Source: Thermoplasmata archaeon
GTDB lineage: Archaea > Thermoplasmatota > Thermoplasmata > Lutacidiplasmatales > UBA184
Assembly: GCA_030038655.1 (NCBI GenBank)
Contig: JASHSP010000042.1
Span: 1 to 53,409 of the forward strand
Length of the DNA stretch: 53,409 bases
Direction of reading: 5' to 3'
The notes beneath the pieces were generated by a model. It saw only the letters and a list, made by a program, of their open reading frames with translations, did no database searches and was not told the origin of the DNA. The number at the start of each line of letters is the position of its first letter. Positions within the stretch are counted from its first letter, which is position 1. The translations under genes and the position numbers were made by a program. Of the stretch, positions 9,816 through 18,967 are shown one piece after another.

Positions 9816-9840
9816 CAATATAATATTTATATTTAATAGG
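9816..9840 (+). promoter_or_regulatory. AT-rich core promoter (TATA box) of a leaderless gene
   Basis: aatataatatttatatttaatagg in GC-rich context; tttatatt centred about 26 nt upstream of ATG at 9856. Confidence 0.6.
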
Positions 9841-9855
9841 AACATTACTGGTACG

Positions 9856-10422
9856 ATGCGAGTCGAAGCGGGCTTGTTCCGAGAAACGGGAGAGCGCCCG
9901 CTCCCTCGGGAAATGCTCTCCAGGTGGCCGCGAGTACGGGGGCGTCCCAGGAAGGAGTATCGGCCTCGAATACGGTCGGCGGGAGACGTCGACCGGCTTC
10001 GGCGCCACCATGTTCCCGCCCTGCTGATCACTCCTGAGTGGGTTACGAGCTCGGGCTACCCCGTACATTTCCGCCCGTGGCTGGCGCTGCCCGAACAACT
10101 ATCGATCAAGGTCTCGTCGGATTTCCGAGTCCTTCCCGTGAAGGATGCCGAGGCTCTCCGGGATCCCGGAGTCGAGGAGCTCGTGGCCCTGCTGCTTCGA
10201 TTCGATCCTTTGGCAGCGCGAGTGGTCGCCTCCCGAAACCGGACGAAGCTCAACCCGAACGAGCTTTACCGACGGATCCGGAACGAAGGTCTCGATCGGG
10301 CTGCGACCAAGGTCCGGCTCCAGGACTTCGCCCGGTCGCTCCCGGTCGTCGGGGCGTCGTTACCGCGTGAGGAGCTTCTCTGGGTCGAACGAAACAATCC
10401 GCCTGTCGCGGAGATGCCGTGA
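9856..10422 (+). CDS. Hypothetical protein with AT-hook-like RGRPRK motif; overlaps start of the downstream nucleotidyltransferase
   Basis: ATG at 9856 (MRVEAGLFRETGERPLPREMLSRWPRVRGRPRKEYRPR...LLWVERNNPPVAEMP); stop overlaps the next GTG by 4 bp. Confidence 0.65.
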   Translation: MRVEAGLFRETGERPLPREMLSRWPRVRGRPRKEYRPRIRSAGDVDRLRRHHVPALLITPEWVTSSGYPVHFRPWLALPEQLSIKVSSDFRVLPVKDAEALRDPGVEELVALLLRFDPLAARVVASRNRTKLNPNELYRRIRNEGLDRAATKVRLQDFARSLPVVGASLPREELLWVERNNPPVAEMP

Positions 10423-10997
10423 CCGAACCGGGAGTCGCGGCAGCCCGCGACATCCTTCGGCGGCGGGGTATCCTTTTCGTCGTGATCGGGGGCCAGGCGG
10501 TCGCACGGGAGGCGGCGACCAGCACGCGCGATGTCGACGTGATGGTGGCGACCGACTCGTTCGGCAGGACGGTCGCACTCCTCCGAGAGGAGAAGGACCT
10601 CGCATTCGACTGGGAGACCGAACAACTTGCCCGTTTCCGGATACTTCCCCTCGGAGGCGTTCCGTTCGATGTGATCAACGCTGCCACCTTTTCCGGGGCG
10701 AGGCCCGGTGACGAATTCTTCCACTTTCTCGCTCGAGAGAGCTCGACGGGAGAGGACGGGATCGCGTACGCATCCCCCGAGGCGGTGTGGTATACGCGAC
10801 TGATGACCAAGCGTTGGAGGGCGTACGCCGAGAAGATCGTCACGAACGTGATCGATGGCGTCGCCCCCCACCGGCTGACTGGGGTCGAAGAGATCGCGCG
10901 ACTCTTCGGAACCGAGGCTACGATCCGGACGCGTCTCGCCTACGTGAGAGAGGAGCTGGCGAGACCGGACGTCGGGCCGCTCCTCCGCCGCCCGTAG
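10419..10997 (+). CDS. Nucleotidyltransferase-fold protein (AbiEii/MNT-like)
   Basis: FVVIGGQAVAREAATSTRDVDVMVATDSFGRTVALLRE (GG...DVD motif) and third acidic residue in GVPFDVIN. Confidence 0.7.
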   Translation: MTEPGVAAARDILRRRGILFVVIGGQAVAREAATSTRDVDVMVATDSFGRTVALLREEKDLAFDWETEQLARFRILPLGGVPFDVINAATFSGARPGDEFFHFLARESSTGEDGIAYASPEAVWYTRLMTKRWRAYAEKIVTNVIDGVAPHRLTGVEEIARLFGTEATIRTRLAYVREELARPDVGPLLRRP

Positions 10998-11118
10998 GTG
11001 ACTAGCGCCGGTGCCCTCGGCCTCGGCAATTGTCGGACGCAACACCGTTCGGGTCATAGCGGAGGACGGCGATTGACGACGAAAGCCGCCCGGCGCAGCG
11101 CCCACGGGACCAAGGATT

Positions 11119-11514
11119 ATGAACAGCTCCGCGGAGAAAACTACGGTGAGTGCCATGCCGACGCTGTTCGTCCGATGCGCCTCGTGCCGGTCGGGATTCC
11201 CGACCCCCATCGCCGTGCCGTCCGCAGTCGAGGAAGGGATGTTGGTGAGCGGACTAACCCTCACCTGCCCCCGCTGTGGAACTGAGCACAACTACTACAC
11301 GAAGGACTTCAGGGTTCCGGAGACTGTCGCAGGAAGCGGGGATCCTCCTCCGAGCATGCCCCTCCAGGATGCAGCCCCCAGCGAATCTCCTCCGCTGGAG
11401 CAGAACCCGGCCCTCGCGGCCGGACTCCGCCAAGGGGTGCGGTCCACGGGACTGTCGTGCCAGTCCGCAGCGCCGAACCCGCTTCCCCGCAAGAGACGAA
11501 CGGCTCGCTCGTGA
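11119..11514 (+). CDS. Small zinc-ribbon protein
   Basis: RCASCRSGFPTPI...LTLTCPRCGTEHNYYTKDF; start at 11119 or 11155. Confidence 0.55.
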   Translation: MNSSAEKTTVSAMPTLFVRCASCRSGFPTPIAVPSAVEEGMLVSGLTLTCPRCGTEHNYYTKDFRVPETVAGSGDPPPSMPLQDAAPSESPPLEQNPALAAGLRQGVRSTGLSCQSAAPNPLPRKRRTARS

Positions 11515-11743
11515 CGGGAGTTCACGGGGTGCGAGCGCACGGGGCCGGAACGCGGTCTGGCCATGGAGGGGGTACCTCCGGGGCCGAGCGCCGCGCGCGT
11601 CGCCCCTCTCTCAAGGGTCGACCAGGGCTCGCTCGGTTCGGCCCGGTTCCGGTGGCTCAACCGGATTCGGTCAGTTCCGTCCGCTCACTCCCCCGGTTCC
11701 GAGGGGTTGGAAGCACGCAGACGGTGCGTTCATCGCAGTCCTC

Positions 11744-12763
11744 TCACCCTACTCCCGTTCTCTCCCGGTTTTGTTGCTCCTCGGCTCTCTTGTCGTAGGG
11801 GTAGGTGACCTCGAGCTCGCTGGCCCGGTCCAATGTCGCGATCTGGTCCTTGCCGAGCGACCAGTCCGCCGAGCCCAGGTTCTCCGATAGTTGATCGAGA
11901 TTTCGTGCCCCGATGATCGGTGCGGTGACCCCCGGTCGCTGCAACAGCCAGTTCAGCGCGACCTGGGACATCGGCTTGCCCGCCTCCTGAGCGACTTGCT
12001 CGACGGCCCGAACGATGCGGCTCGTACGGTCGTTATCAAACCGGCCCGAGTAGAATTCGATATCCTCGGCATCGGCGATCCGGGTGCCGGCCGGAGGGTT
12101 GCGAATCCCGTTCTTGTACTTCCCCGAGAGAACCCCGCCGGCCATAGGACTCCAGGGAAGCACCGCGATATCCTCCGCCCTGCACATCGGGAGGAGCTCG
12201 AACTCGGTCGCCCGCGCGTACAGGCTGTACTGGGGCTGAAGGCTCACGGGCTCGTGCCAGCCGCGCGATCGGCAGAGTTGGAGCGCCTTCTCAAACTGCC
12301 AGGCCCGGTAGTTGCTCACGCCCACGTAGCGGATCGATCCGTCTTCAACCAGGGTGTTGAGCGCCCCGAAGGTCTCGCCCAGCGGTGTGAGCGGGTCCCA
12401 GGCGTGGACCTGCAGCAGGTCGATGTAGTCGGTCTGCAAGCGATGAAGGCTGTCGGCAACGGCGTGGAAGAGGTGCTTTCGGGAAAGACCCACGCTGTTC
12501 GCCCCTTCGCCGGTCCGGAACCGGGCCTTTGTGGCTAGGACGATGTTCTGCCGGTCGTGGTGGATAAGCCACCTGCCGATGATCTCTTCGGAGGCACCGG
12601 ACGAGTAGACGTTCGACGTATCCAGAAAGTTGCCCCCTACCCCGGTGAATCGGTCAATCATGCGGTGAGCGGTCTCCTCGTTGGTCTGCCAGGCGAACGT
12701 CATCGTTCCGAGGCAGAGCTCGCTGACCAGCGTTCCGGTCCGTCCCAGCTTCCTCAGCTTCAT
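11744..12763 (-). CDS. Aldo/keto reductase
   Basis: MKLRKLGRTGTLVSELCLGTMTF...NFLDTSNVYSSGASEEIIGRWL...DYIDLLQVHAWDPLTPLGET...YVGVSNYRAWQ...PIIGARNLDQLSENL. Confidence 0.92.
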   Translation of the reverse strand: MKLRKLGRTGTLVSELCLGTMTFAWQTNEETAHRMIDRFTGVGGNFLDTSNVYSSGASEEIIGRWLIHHDRQNIVLATKARFRTGEGANSVGLSRKHLFHAVADSLHRLQTDYIDLLQVHAWDPLTPLGETFGALNTLVEDGSIRYVGVSNYRAWQFEKALQLCRSRGWHEPVSLQPQYSLYARATEFELLPMCRAEDIAVLPWSPMAGGVLSGKYKNGIRNPPAGTRIADAEDIEFYSGRFDNDRTSRIVRAVEQVAQEAGKPMSQVALNWLLQRPGVTAPIIGARNLDQLSENLGSADWSLGKDQIATLDRASELEVTYPYDKRAEEQQNRERTGVG

Positions 12764-12956
12764 GAGTACCCGAACGTTCGGCGAATATTGACGCTTCTCG
12801 CCGCCCATTCGGCGGCATTCCGAACGATTCGCTCCGCGGAGGATGGCCGCGGGCAGGGTGAGAGCGGGCGACTTCGGTCAGGTCGACTGTCCAAGAGTTC
12901 GTCGTCGAAGCATCCAAGGACGGGTGAGTCCGCCGGACTTTCGGCACACCGGGCCG

Positions 12957-14906
12957 TCACGAAGAGCGCGGAAGGGCCAGGCCCACGGATTCCAGGAGCG
13001 ACCTGAGACGGGGATCTTTTCGAACTTCGGCGAAGAGAGGCGAGTACATCAGTTGGGGCGCGGGGAGTCTGTGGTCCTTCGCTGCGGCCGACATGTGCTC
13101 GAAGAATCTGTCCGCCTCCCCGAGCGCCAGATAGACGAAGCCTGCTCGAGTCGCCCCCACCCCGCCGGATTGTTGGGGGGAATCCAACTTTGCGATCATC
13201 CGCATCGCCGCGGACCGGTCACCCTTGAGGGCGGCGAGGTACCCCAGATACAGGTAGGTGTCGAGATCGGTAGGGCTAAGCCTCTCAACCTCGCTCACCA
13301 TCTCGCCGGCCTTCTGCAAGTCCCCCTTCGCGAAGTAGTAATCGGCCATCCGGCGGTACGTGTTGGAGGGATCCAAGTGGAGCGTCCGCTTCCAATGCTC
13401 CAGGGCTTCCGCATCCCTCCCCGCGTAAAAGTACGCGGCCCCGAGAATCCGGATCGTGCGGGGGGAAAGGGGGTCCAGCTGGTAGGCCATCTCGCTCTGA
13501 CGGACCAATTCTCCCAAGTTCCCCTTCAAGGACTCGATACTCCCCAGCACGATGTGTACGTCCGCGAGGTTGGGGTTCAGTTCCAGCGCCTCCCTCGCCT
13601 CCTTCTCTTGCATCTCGAGTGGGTCGTCCGCCATGGCGGACAGCTCGGCAAGCACGGCATGCGCTTCGGCGAGGTCGGGAGCCAGGGTGCGGGCCCTCTC
13701 TGCGGCGGCCCGACCGTGTTCGATGGCTTCCGGCCAAGGTATCAAGCCTCGGAATCCCAGATTCCGATAGCAGATCGCTAGGCCGGCGAGCGCCCGGGAA
13801 AAGGAAGGGTCCTTCGCAACGGCGTGCTCGAAGAGTCTCAGCGATTGCCGTAGCGCCTGCTCTTCTCGGCGCCAGAGGAGCGCGCTCCCCTGAAGGAAGT
13901 ACAGGTAGGCCTCGGTGTCCTCGGTCCCTCTCGGACGTGCGACCGGAGCGGCCGCCGCCAGCAGTTCGCTCGGAAGCGACTCGGTGACCTTGGCCGCGAT
14001 CGCGCTCTGGACCGCAAAAATGTCGTCCAAGGTGTCATCGTAGGTCGATGCCGACAGATGCGCCTCGGAAGCGACGTCGATCACTTGGACCGTGACCCGG
14101 ATCCGGTTCCCGACCTTCCGGACGCTCCCCTCGACGGCCGTCCCGACCCCGAGCTCTCGACCGATTTCGGAGACGTGCTTCTTGCCCCCCTTGTAGGCCA
14201 TTACGGAGGTCCGCGCGATGACTTGGAGCCCCTTCACTAGCGAGAGGCTCCCGATCAATTCCTCGGTGAGTCCGTCGGAGAAGTATTCGTCATTCGGGTC
14301 CGGACTCATGCTCACGAACGGGAGGACGGCGACACGGTTCCTATCCAGGGGGATCGAAGCGCGGCCGGTGGAAGGGAGTTCCCGCGGGGTCCGAGTCAGC
14401 AGGAGCCGGTAGACATCGACCGGGAACAGCACGCCCTTGAGTGCTCTCGGTTCCAGCTTCTCCAGTCGGTTTCTGATCTTGTTCCGGACAAGGCCGAACA
14501 CCGGCTCGGAGATGCAGATTCCTCCCGGATCCGCGAGCGGTTCGATCCGGGACGCGACGTTGACGGAGTCTCCAAAGACGTCTCCGGCCCGCTCCTCGAT
14601 GTCCCCGAGGTGGACACCGATTCGGATCCGGATGGGCTCGCTCTCCGGTTGCGAGTTGCGGGCGAGCAGACGTTCCTGGACCTCGATCGCGCATTCCACG
14701 GCCCGCAGGGCGCTGTCGAACACGACCAGGAAACCGTCGCCGGTCGACTTGATCTCGCGACCCTGGTGGGAGGAGAAGAGCGGTCGGACGATCGCCTCCT
14801 GCTCGTCCCGCAGCCGGAGTGCGTTCGCTTCGTCGACCTGAGCGGCGGCCGTCGAACCGACCGTGTCCGTGAACATGATGGCGGCGAGCCGACGTGTCGA
14901 GGCCAC
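12957..14906 (-). CDS. Class III cyclase domain + TolB-like domain + TPR repeats (paralogue of 4121..6097)
   Basis: RRLAAIMFTDTVGSTAAA...REIKSTGDGFLVVF...FGDSVNVASRIEPLADPGGICIS; RVAVLPFVSMSPDPNDEYFSDGLTEELIGSLS. GTG at 14906 chosen over ATG at 14921 from the TATA-like gattaa position and alignment with the paralogue. Confidence 0.88.
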   Translation of the reverse strand: MASTRRLAAIMFTDTVGSTAAAQVDEANALRLRDEQEAIVRPLFSSHQGREIKSTGDGFLVVFDSALRAVECAIEVQERLLARNSQPESEPIRIRIGVHLGDIEERAGDVFGDSVNVASRIEPLADPGGICISEPVFGLVRNKIRNRLEKLEPRALKGVLFPVDVYRLLLTRTPRELPSTGRASIPLDRNRVAVLPFVSMSPDPNDEYFSDGLTEELIGSLSLVKGLQVIARTSVMAYKGGKKHVSEIGRELGVGTAVEGSVRKVGNRIRVTVQVIDVASEAHLSASTYDDTLDDIFAVQSAIAAKVTESLPSELLAAAAPVARPRGTEDTEAYLYFLQGSALLWRREEQALRQSLRLFEHAVAKDPSFSRALAGLAICYRNLGFRGLIPWPEAIEHGRAAAERARTLAPDLAEAHAVLAELSAMADDPLEMQEKEAREALELNPNLADVHIVLGSIESLKGNLGELVRQSEMAYQLDPLSPRTIRILGAAYFYAGRDAEALEHWKRTLHLDPSNTYRRMADYYFAKGDLQKAGEMVSEVERLSPTDLDTYLYLGYLAALKGDRSAAMRMIAKLDSPQQSGGVGATRAGFVYLALGEADRFFEHMSAAAKDHRLPAPQLMYSPLFAEVRKDPRLRSLLESVGLALPRSS

Positions 14907-15685
14907 ATCCCAAAATCGCATCGCTTAGATTAATTCCCGGTTCGGGCGAACGCTTCGGAAGCTGACCTGAGAGGCGAGGAGTCGTGGGTTCTCGAGCATC
15001 CTACAGAGTTCACCCGCATCGCAGCGGGAGCTGGCTAGTTCCTCCTCCGATACCTCAGAGCCCGTGCAGAATCAGCGCCACTTCCCCCTCGCCTACGCTT
15101 TCAGCTCGTAGCGATGGTTTGGCGCTTGGAGCAGCGCGAGTTGCGAGAGGGTGTGGACGTCCTCCGAGACGTACCCCCCATCTTCACGCACGAGAGGGCG
15201 CGATCGACCGAGAGCCGACCGCCGGGTCCTCTCGGAGCAGGCTCGAGATAGGCTCGGAGGGGGTTCGGGGGTAAAGGAGGGTCCTCGCCAGCTCTCCCCC
15301 GACCCTTCCCCGACTCCTCATCGCGATCCCCATCCTGACCGACTTCGCGGCCGCGCTGACGATGACCCGGTCGGGGACCTCAGGGCTCCCGTAGCCCGCC
15401 ATGGCCTCGATCTTGCGGCTGTGCCCCCCGTTCGTGAGGTTTTACCGGAGGGGGCTGTTCCGGGCGGTCACCTCGCAATGCCCGCGAGATTGCCGCGGGG
15501 GACTGCACCGATCGCGTGCAGCGAGCCCACACTTCCCTGGGAGCGCCGTAGTCGACGATACCGCCCGGGCCCGGCCGGGACGGCAATCGCCGGGTCAATT
15601 CGGCTTGACGAGACACTTAACGATTTCCCGATAGGGATGGAGGTAGCGGGACGAGACGACGAGCCAGCACTGCCAGAGCGGGCGT

Positions 15686-16426
15686 ATGGCGACAGACTTG
15701 GACGCTGTCCGCGAGGAGATTGGCCGCGAGCACCAGGTGATAGTTTACCCGCTTCTCGATCGGCTGATCCAGATGTCCGCCGAGGTTCCGCCGGATGTCG
15801 ACTATCCGCTGGCGTACCTACGAGAAGGCCTCGAACTCCTGAGCCGATACCTGGCAAACCTGCGCGACCGCTGGGTTTCGGGGGTGTTCGTCCGTCTCGG
15901 AGCGCGGCCCAAGAGAACCTCACCCGTATCCGAGTTCCACCAGATCCGCGAGGAACAATCCGTGGAGCAAGACCACGTGGTTGCCTTGGAGGACCTGGTC
16001 GAGGGGGTCCGAGAGAACCGGTTTCACGCCCGTTGGCGGTTGGAGATAAACCTGCGAAACGACGCTCTCGCCGAAAAAGCCTGGGCCGAGGAAGAGGAGC
16101 GGTTCGCCCGCGAGTGCCTGCCGGGAGGGACCGATGCGGACACGGGTCGCTCCTTGCGCGATATGCTCGAACTGCTGCGGCCCGAGGCTACGGCGCTGGC
16201 CGAGGCCGTCAAGTCCTACATCGCGCGCCCCGTCCATGGGCTCCCCCCGGCTTCCCCCCGCAGCACCTTACCGGCTGTCCCGAAGTTCGCGACTTCTCGG
16301 GCGGTACGGGCCAGCGCAGCTGGGGAGGCCCTGGCACGCTGTGCTCCCGGAAGTGCGATGCTGCTGCTGAGCCGGCCCAGCGCTTTTCGAGTGGGGAAGG
16401 TCACCAGTCTGTCCGGGCCTCTTTAA
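15686..16426 (+). CDS. Helical protein, possibly divergent hemerythrin-like (HHE)
   Basis: REEIGREHQVIVYPLLDRLIQM...QSVEQDHVVALEDLVEGVRENRF...AWAEEEERFARECL; HHE-like spacing but weak. Confidence 0.4.
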   Translation: MATDLDAVREEIGREHQVIVYPLLDRLIQMSAEVPPDVDYPLAYLREGLELLSRYLANLRDRWVSGVFVRLGARPKRTSPVSEFHQIREEQSVEQDHVVALEDLVEGVRENRFHARWRLEINLRNDALAEKAWAEEEERFARECLPGGTDADTGRSLRDMLELLRPEATALAEAVKSYIARPVHGLPPASPRSTLPAVPKFATSRAVRASAAGEALARCAPGSAMLLLSRPSAFRVGKVTSLSGPL

Positions 16427-16674
16427 ACCTCATTCGGGGCCCGCCGTCAGGTCCCCACGATGGGCCGGGAGCGACTTCCACCAGGATGCCGGGGTGGTAG
16501 CGAGACCGCCGGCCGCGTCGGAGTGCCAAGCGGCGGATGGTCGCACTAGCGTGAATCACACTCCGACGGGGTTCAGTCGTCACGGAATCTACCGGTTGCT
16601 CGCCGGGAATGGAGCGCGGCGAGGCTCGTACTTAGTCCCTCTGTGAGGCAGAGAAAATCAGGGGCCATCGGGGC

Positions 16675-16702
16675 ACCTCACGCTTGAGGTTTGAACCACC
16701 TC
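16675..16702. other. Overlapping, mutually exclusive short hairpins
   Basis: acctca-cgct-tgaggt followed by gaggt-ttgaacc-acctc; the tgaggt element can pair either way. Confidence 0.35.
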
Positions 16703-16859
16703 GACCAGGGCAGGTGACATACACCCCGGACGTCGAAGACGATCACGTCGGCAACGGCTGGATGGGTCGTGGAGACGCGGAAGTCTGAGGGGAGTCCGTC
16801 AAACCGGATCCGGAATCGTTCGACCGAAGTTCTAAGAACCGAGAACGATACGGTTCGGC

Positions 16860-18089
16860 GTGTCGCGGCTCGTCTTGGCAGGATTGGTGTTGGGCAGTGT
16901 GATTCTGGTGATGACCGGAGGGGTCTACTCGCCGGCGACGTCGATGAGCTCCGGCCATGCGGCCGGTACTGCGGCCCAAGGCGGCTCGCTTTCCAGCAGC
17001 AACGGCGTCGGAGCTACGAGCGTACGGACGTTCGTTCCCACCGGAGGTTCGACATCGGGCCCCGGAAACTACTCCGTGACCTTCAACCTCACGCAGCCGG
17101 AGCAACCGGCGGCTCCGCTTGTTAGTCCCTCCGGGGCGCACGCTTCCTCGCTCGTGAAGACTCAGATATGCATCGGGTGCGGCAGCCAAACCGTCTGCAA
17201 CATCTACACGTATTTCGACGGGGGCGAGTACATGATCTGCTGTACCACGACCTGGAATTACTGGGGCTTGTCGTACAGCGTGTCGTGCGAGACGTTTGAT
17301 GGCATCATCGGCTACACCGGTTCGGGCAGCCCCATCTACTCGGTTGCCAACATCAGCGTCACGACCAACAATACGTCGGTCACGTTCCACGTCCCCAACG
17401 GGACCTACTGGTACATGATCCACGGACCGCCCGGTCAACTCGTTTCCGGCATAGCTCCCAGCGGGAACATCACCGTGAGCGGGGCGAACGTCACCAAATC
17501 CTACGACCTGGTCAGCGGCAAAACGGTCGATCTTCTGTACGTAGAGAAGGGCTTGATCGCCGGAACCACCTGGTGCGTGAACTTCTTCGGACTCTGCTCC
17601 ACGACCACGAAGATTGCGAGCGAAAATCTGTCCCTCACACCGGGAACGTATCCGTTCTGGGTCGGGGCGGTGGCAGGGTACACCGCGAGCACGCAGGTGA
17701 ACGGGCAGAAGTACGGCTCCTTCGGATGGGTGACCCTCAATGCCCGCAAGACCACGATCTCGGTGCAGTTCACGCCGCCTCTCTATGCGGTGACCTTCAA
17801 CGAGACCGGGCTCGCGACCGGCATCACCTGGCATCTCAGGGCCACGTGCGCCGATAGCCGGGAGAACACCAGCGGCTGCGGTGGCATGGCCGCCAAAGGA
17901 AGTGACGAGGCCTCCTCCACGGGGGGGACCATCACGTTGATGCTGCGGAACGGGACCTATACCTGGAAGATCACTCCGATCAAGGGCTACGAGCTCGAGT
18001 TCGGCGGAGTGGTCGACCCCACGTGGTCCGGGTCCATCACGGTCGCGGCTCGGGGGGCCAACAGCCTCAACGTGTTCTTTCAGCGTTGA
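16860..18089 (+). CDS. Secreted/surface protein with ETGL-type repeats and Cys-rich segment
   Basis: N-terminal hydrophobic signal LVLAGLVLGSVILVMTGG; LYAVTFNETGLATGITWHL and LYVEKGLIAGTTWCV repeats; many N-x-S/T sequons. Confidence 0.7.
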   Translation: MSRLVLAGLVLGSVILVMTGGVYSPATSMSSGHAAGTAAQGGSLSSSNGVGATSVRTFVPTGGSTSGPGNYSVTFNLTQPEQPAAPLVSPSGAHASSLVKTQICIGCGSQTVCNIYTYFDGGEYMICCTTTWNYWGLSYSVSCETFDGIIGYTGSGSPIYSVANISVTTNNTSVTFHVPNGTYWYMIHGPPGQLVSGIAPSGNITVSGANVTKSYDLVSGKTVDLLYVEKGLIAGTTWCVNFFGLCSTTTKIASENLSLTPGTYPFWVGAVAGYTASTQVNGQKYGSFGWVTLNARKTTISVQFTPPLYAVTFNETGLATGITWHLRATCADSRENTSGCGGMAAKGSDEASSTGGTITLMLRNGTYTWKITPIKGYELEFGGVVDPTWSGSITVAARGANSLNVFFQR

Positions 18090-18230
18090 ATGATGCCGAA
18101 GTCCAGGCCGGGGGCTCCCGCATCGATCGAACCCCTCGTCCGTTGCGACCGAGCCCCGGTGCGGGGGACCGGCGAATCCACATCCTGTTCGGGTCCGTGA
18201 TCACGGCCCCGCGCTGGGAAGCGGCGGCGG

Positions 18231-18956
18231 TCACGCTCGCGACTTCCTCCGACGTCCCACCCCGTGACCTGCGGGTCGTTGCCCGGGGGGCGTCATCCCG
18301 CCCGGCGGGATCCTGCGACGAACGACCCACCGGTGCATCGCGATCCTTCGATCCCTCTCGAACCCGGCCTTCTCGAACATCCCCAAGGTCCCGCTGCAGA
18401 GAAACGACCGAGAGACCTTGCGGCCGGCGGTGTCCTCCGGATACGCTTCGACCGTTCCGCCTCCGAGCCGGGCGATCTCCCGAAGCGCCTCGCGAAGGGC
18501 GACGTTGGCGATCCCCTCTCCTCGGCGGTCTCGATCGATGAAGAAACAGGTGATGCGCCAATCGGGCAGTTCCCGCAACCCCTCTTCGTACGCCTTCCGA
18601 CTCCGAATGTTCGGAAGTTCCGCAGTTGGCCCGAACTGACACCACCCTACGGCGTTCGAGCCATCGAACACGAGCGCCGCGTGGGCACGCCCGTCCCGGA
18701 CTCGTGCTTCCTTCATGGCCCGGTAATCGGCCGCCGTGCGCTTCCCGTCTCCGGGGCCGAGATGAAACGAGATGCACCAACACCCCCCGAAGATTCCGTT
18801 GTGCTTCTCCACGAGTCGAGCGAACGCCGGCCAGGTGCCCGGCGAGAGCGGCCTCGAAGTGAGCGACGGGGGAGGCACCCGACTATCGTCCGGCCGTCGC
18901 ACCGGATCTTCCCTCGATACGGTGCGACGGAGACTTGCCCCACCCGGCATAGGCAA
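18231..18956 (-). CDS. GNAT family N-acetyltransferase
   Basis: GGCWCISFHLGPGD...AVGWCQFGPTAELPNI...ITCFFIDRDRRGEGIANVALREALREIARLGGGTVEAYPED...GMFEKAGFE. Confidence 0.85.
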   Translation of the reverse strand: MPMPGGASLRRTVSREDPVRRPDDSRVPPPSLTSRPLSPGTWPAFARLVEKHNGIFGGCWCISFHLGPGDGKRTAADYRAMKEARVRDGRAHAALVFDGSNAVGWCQFGPTAELPNIRSRKAYEEGLRELPDWRITCFFIDRDRRGEGIANVALREALREIARLGGGTVEAYPEDTAGRKVSRSFLCSGTLGMFEKAGFERDRRIAMHRWVVRRRIPPGGMTPPGQRPAGHGVGRRRKSRA

Positions 18957-18967
18957 TCTCCCGCCGC

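Noticed and set aside
12927-12939. Palindrome agtccg-c-cggact between the AKR and second cyclase
   Set aside because: Short, and such GC-rich palindromes are expected by chance here.
15115-15252. 45-aa ORF MVWRLEQRELREGVDVLRDVPPIFTHERARSTESRPPGPLGAGSR
   Set aside because: No promoter-like sequence at the right spacing and no recognisable motif; insufficient support.
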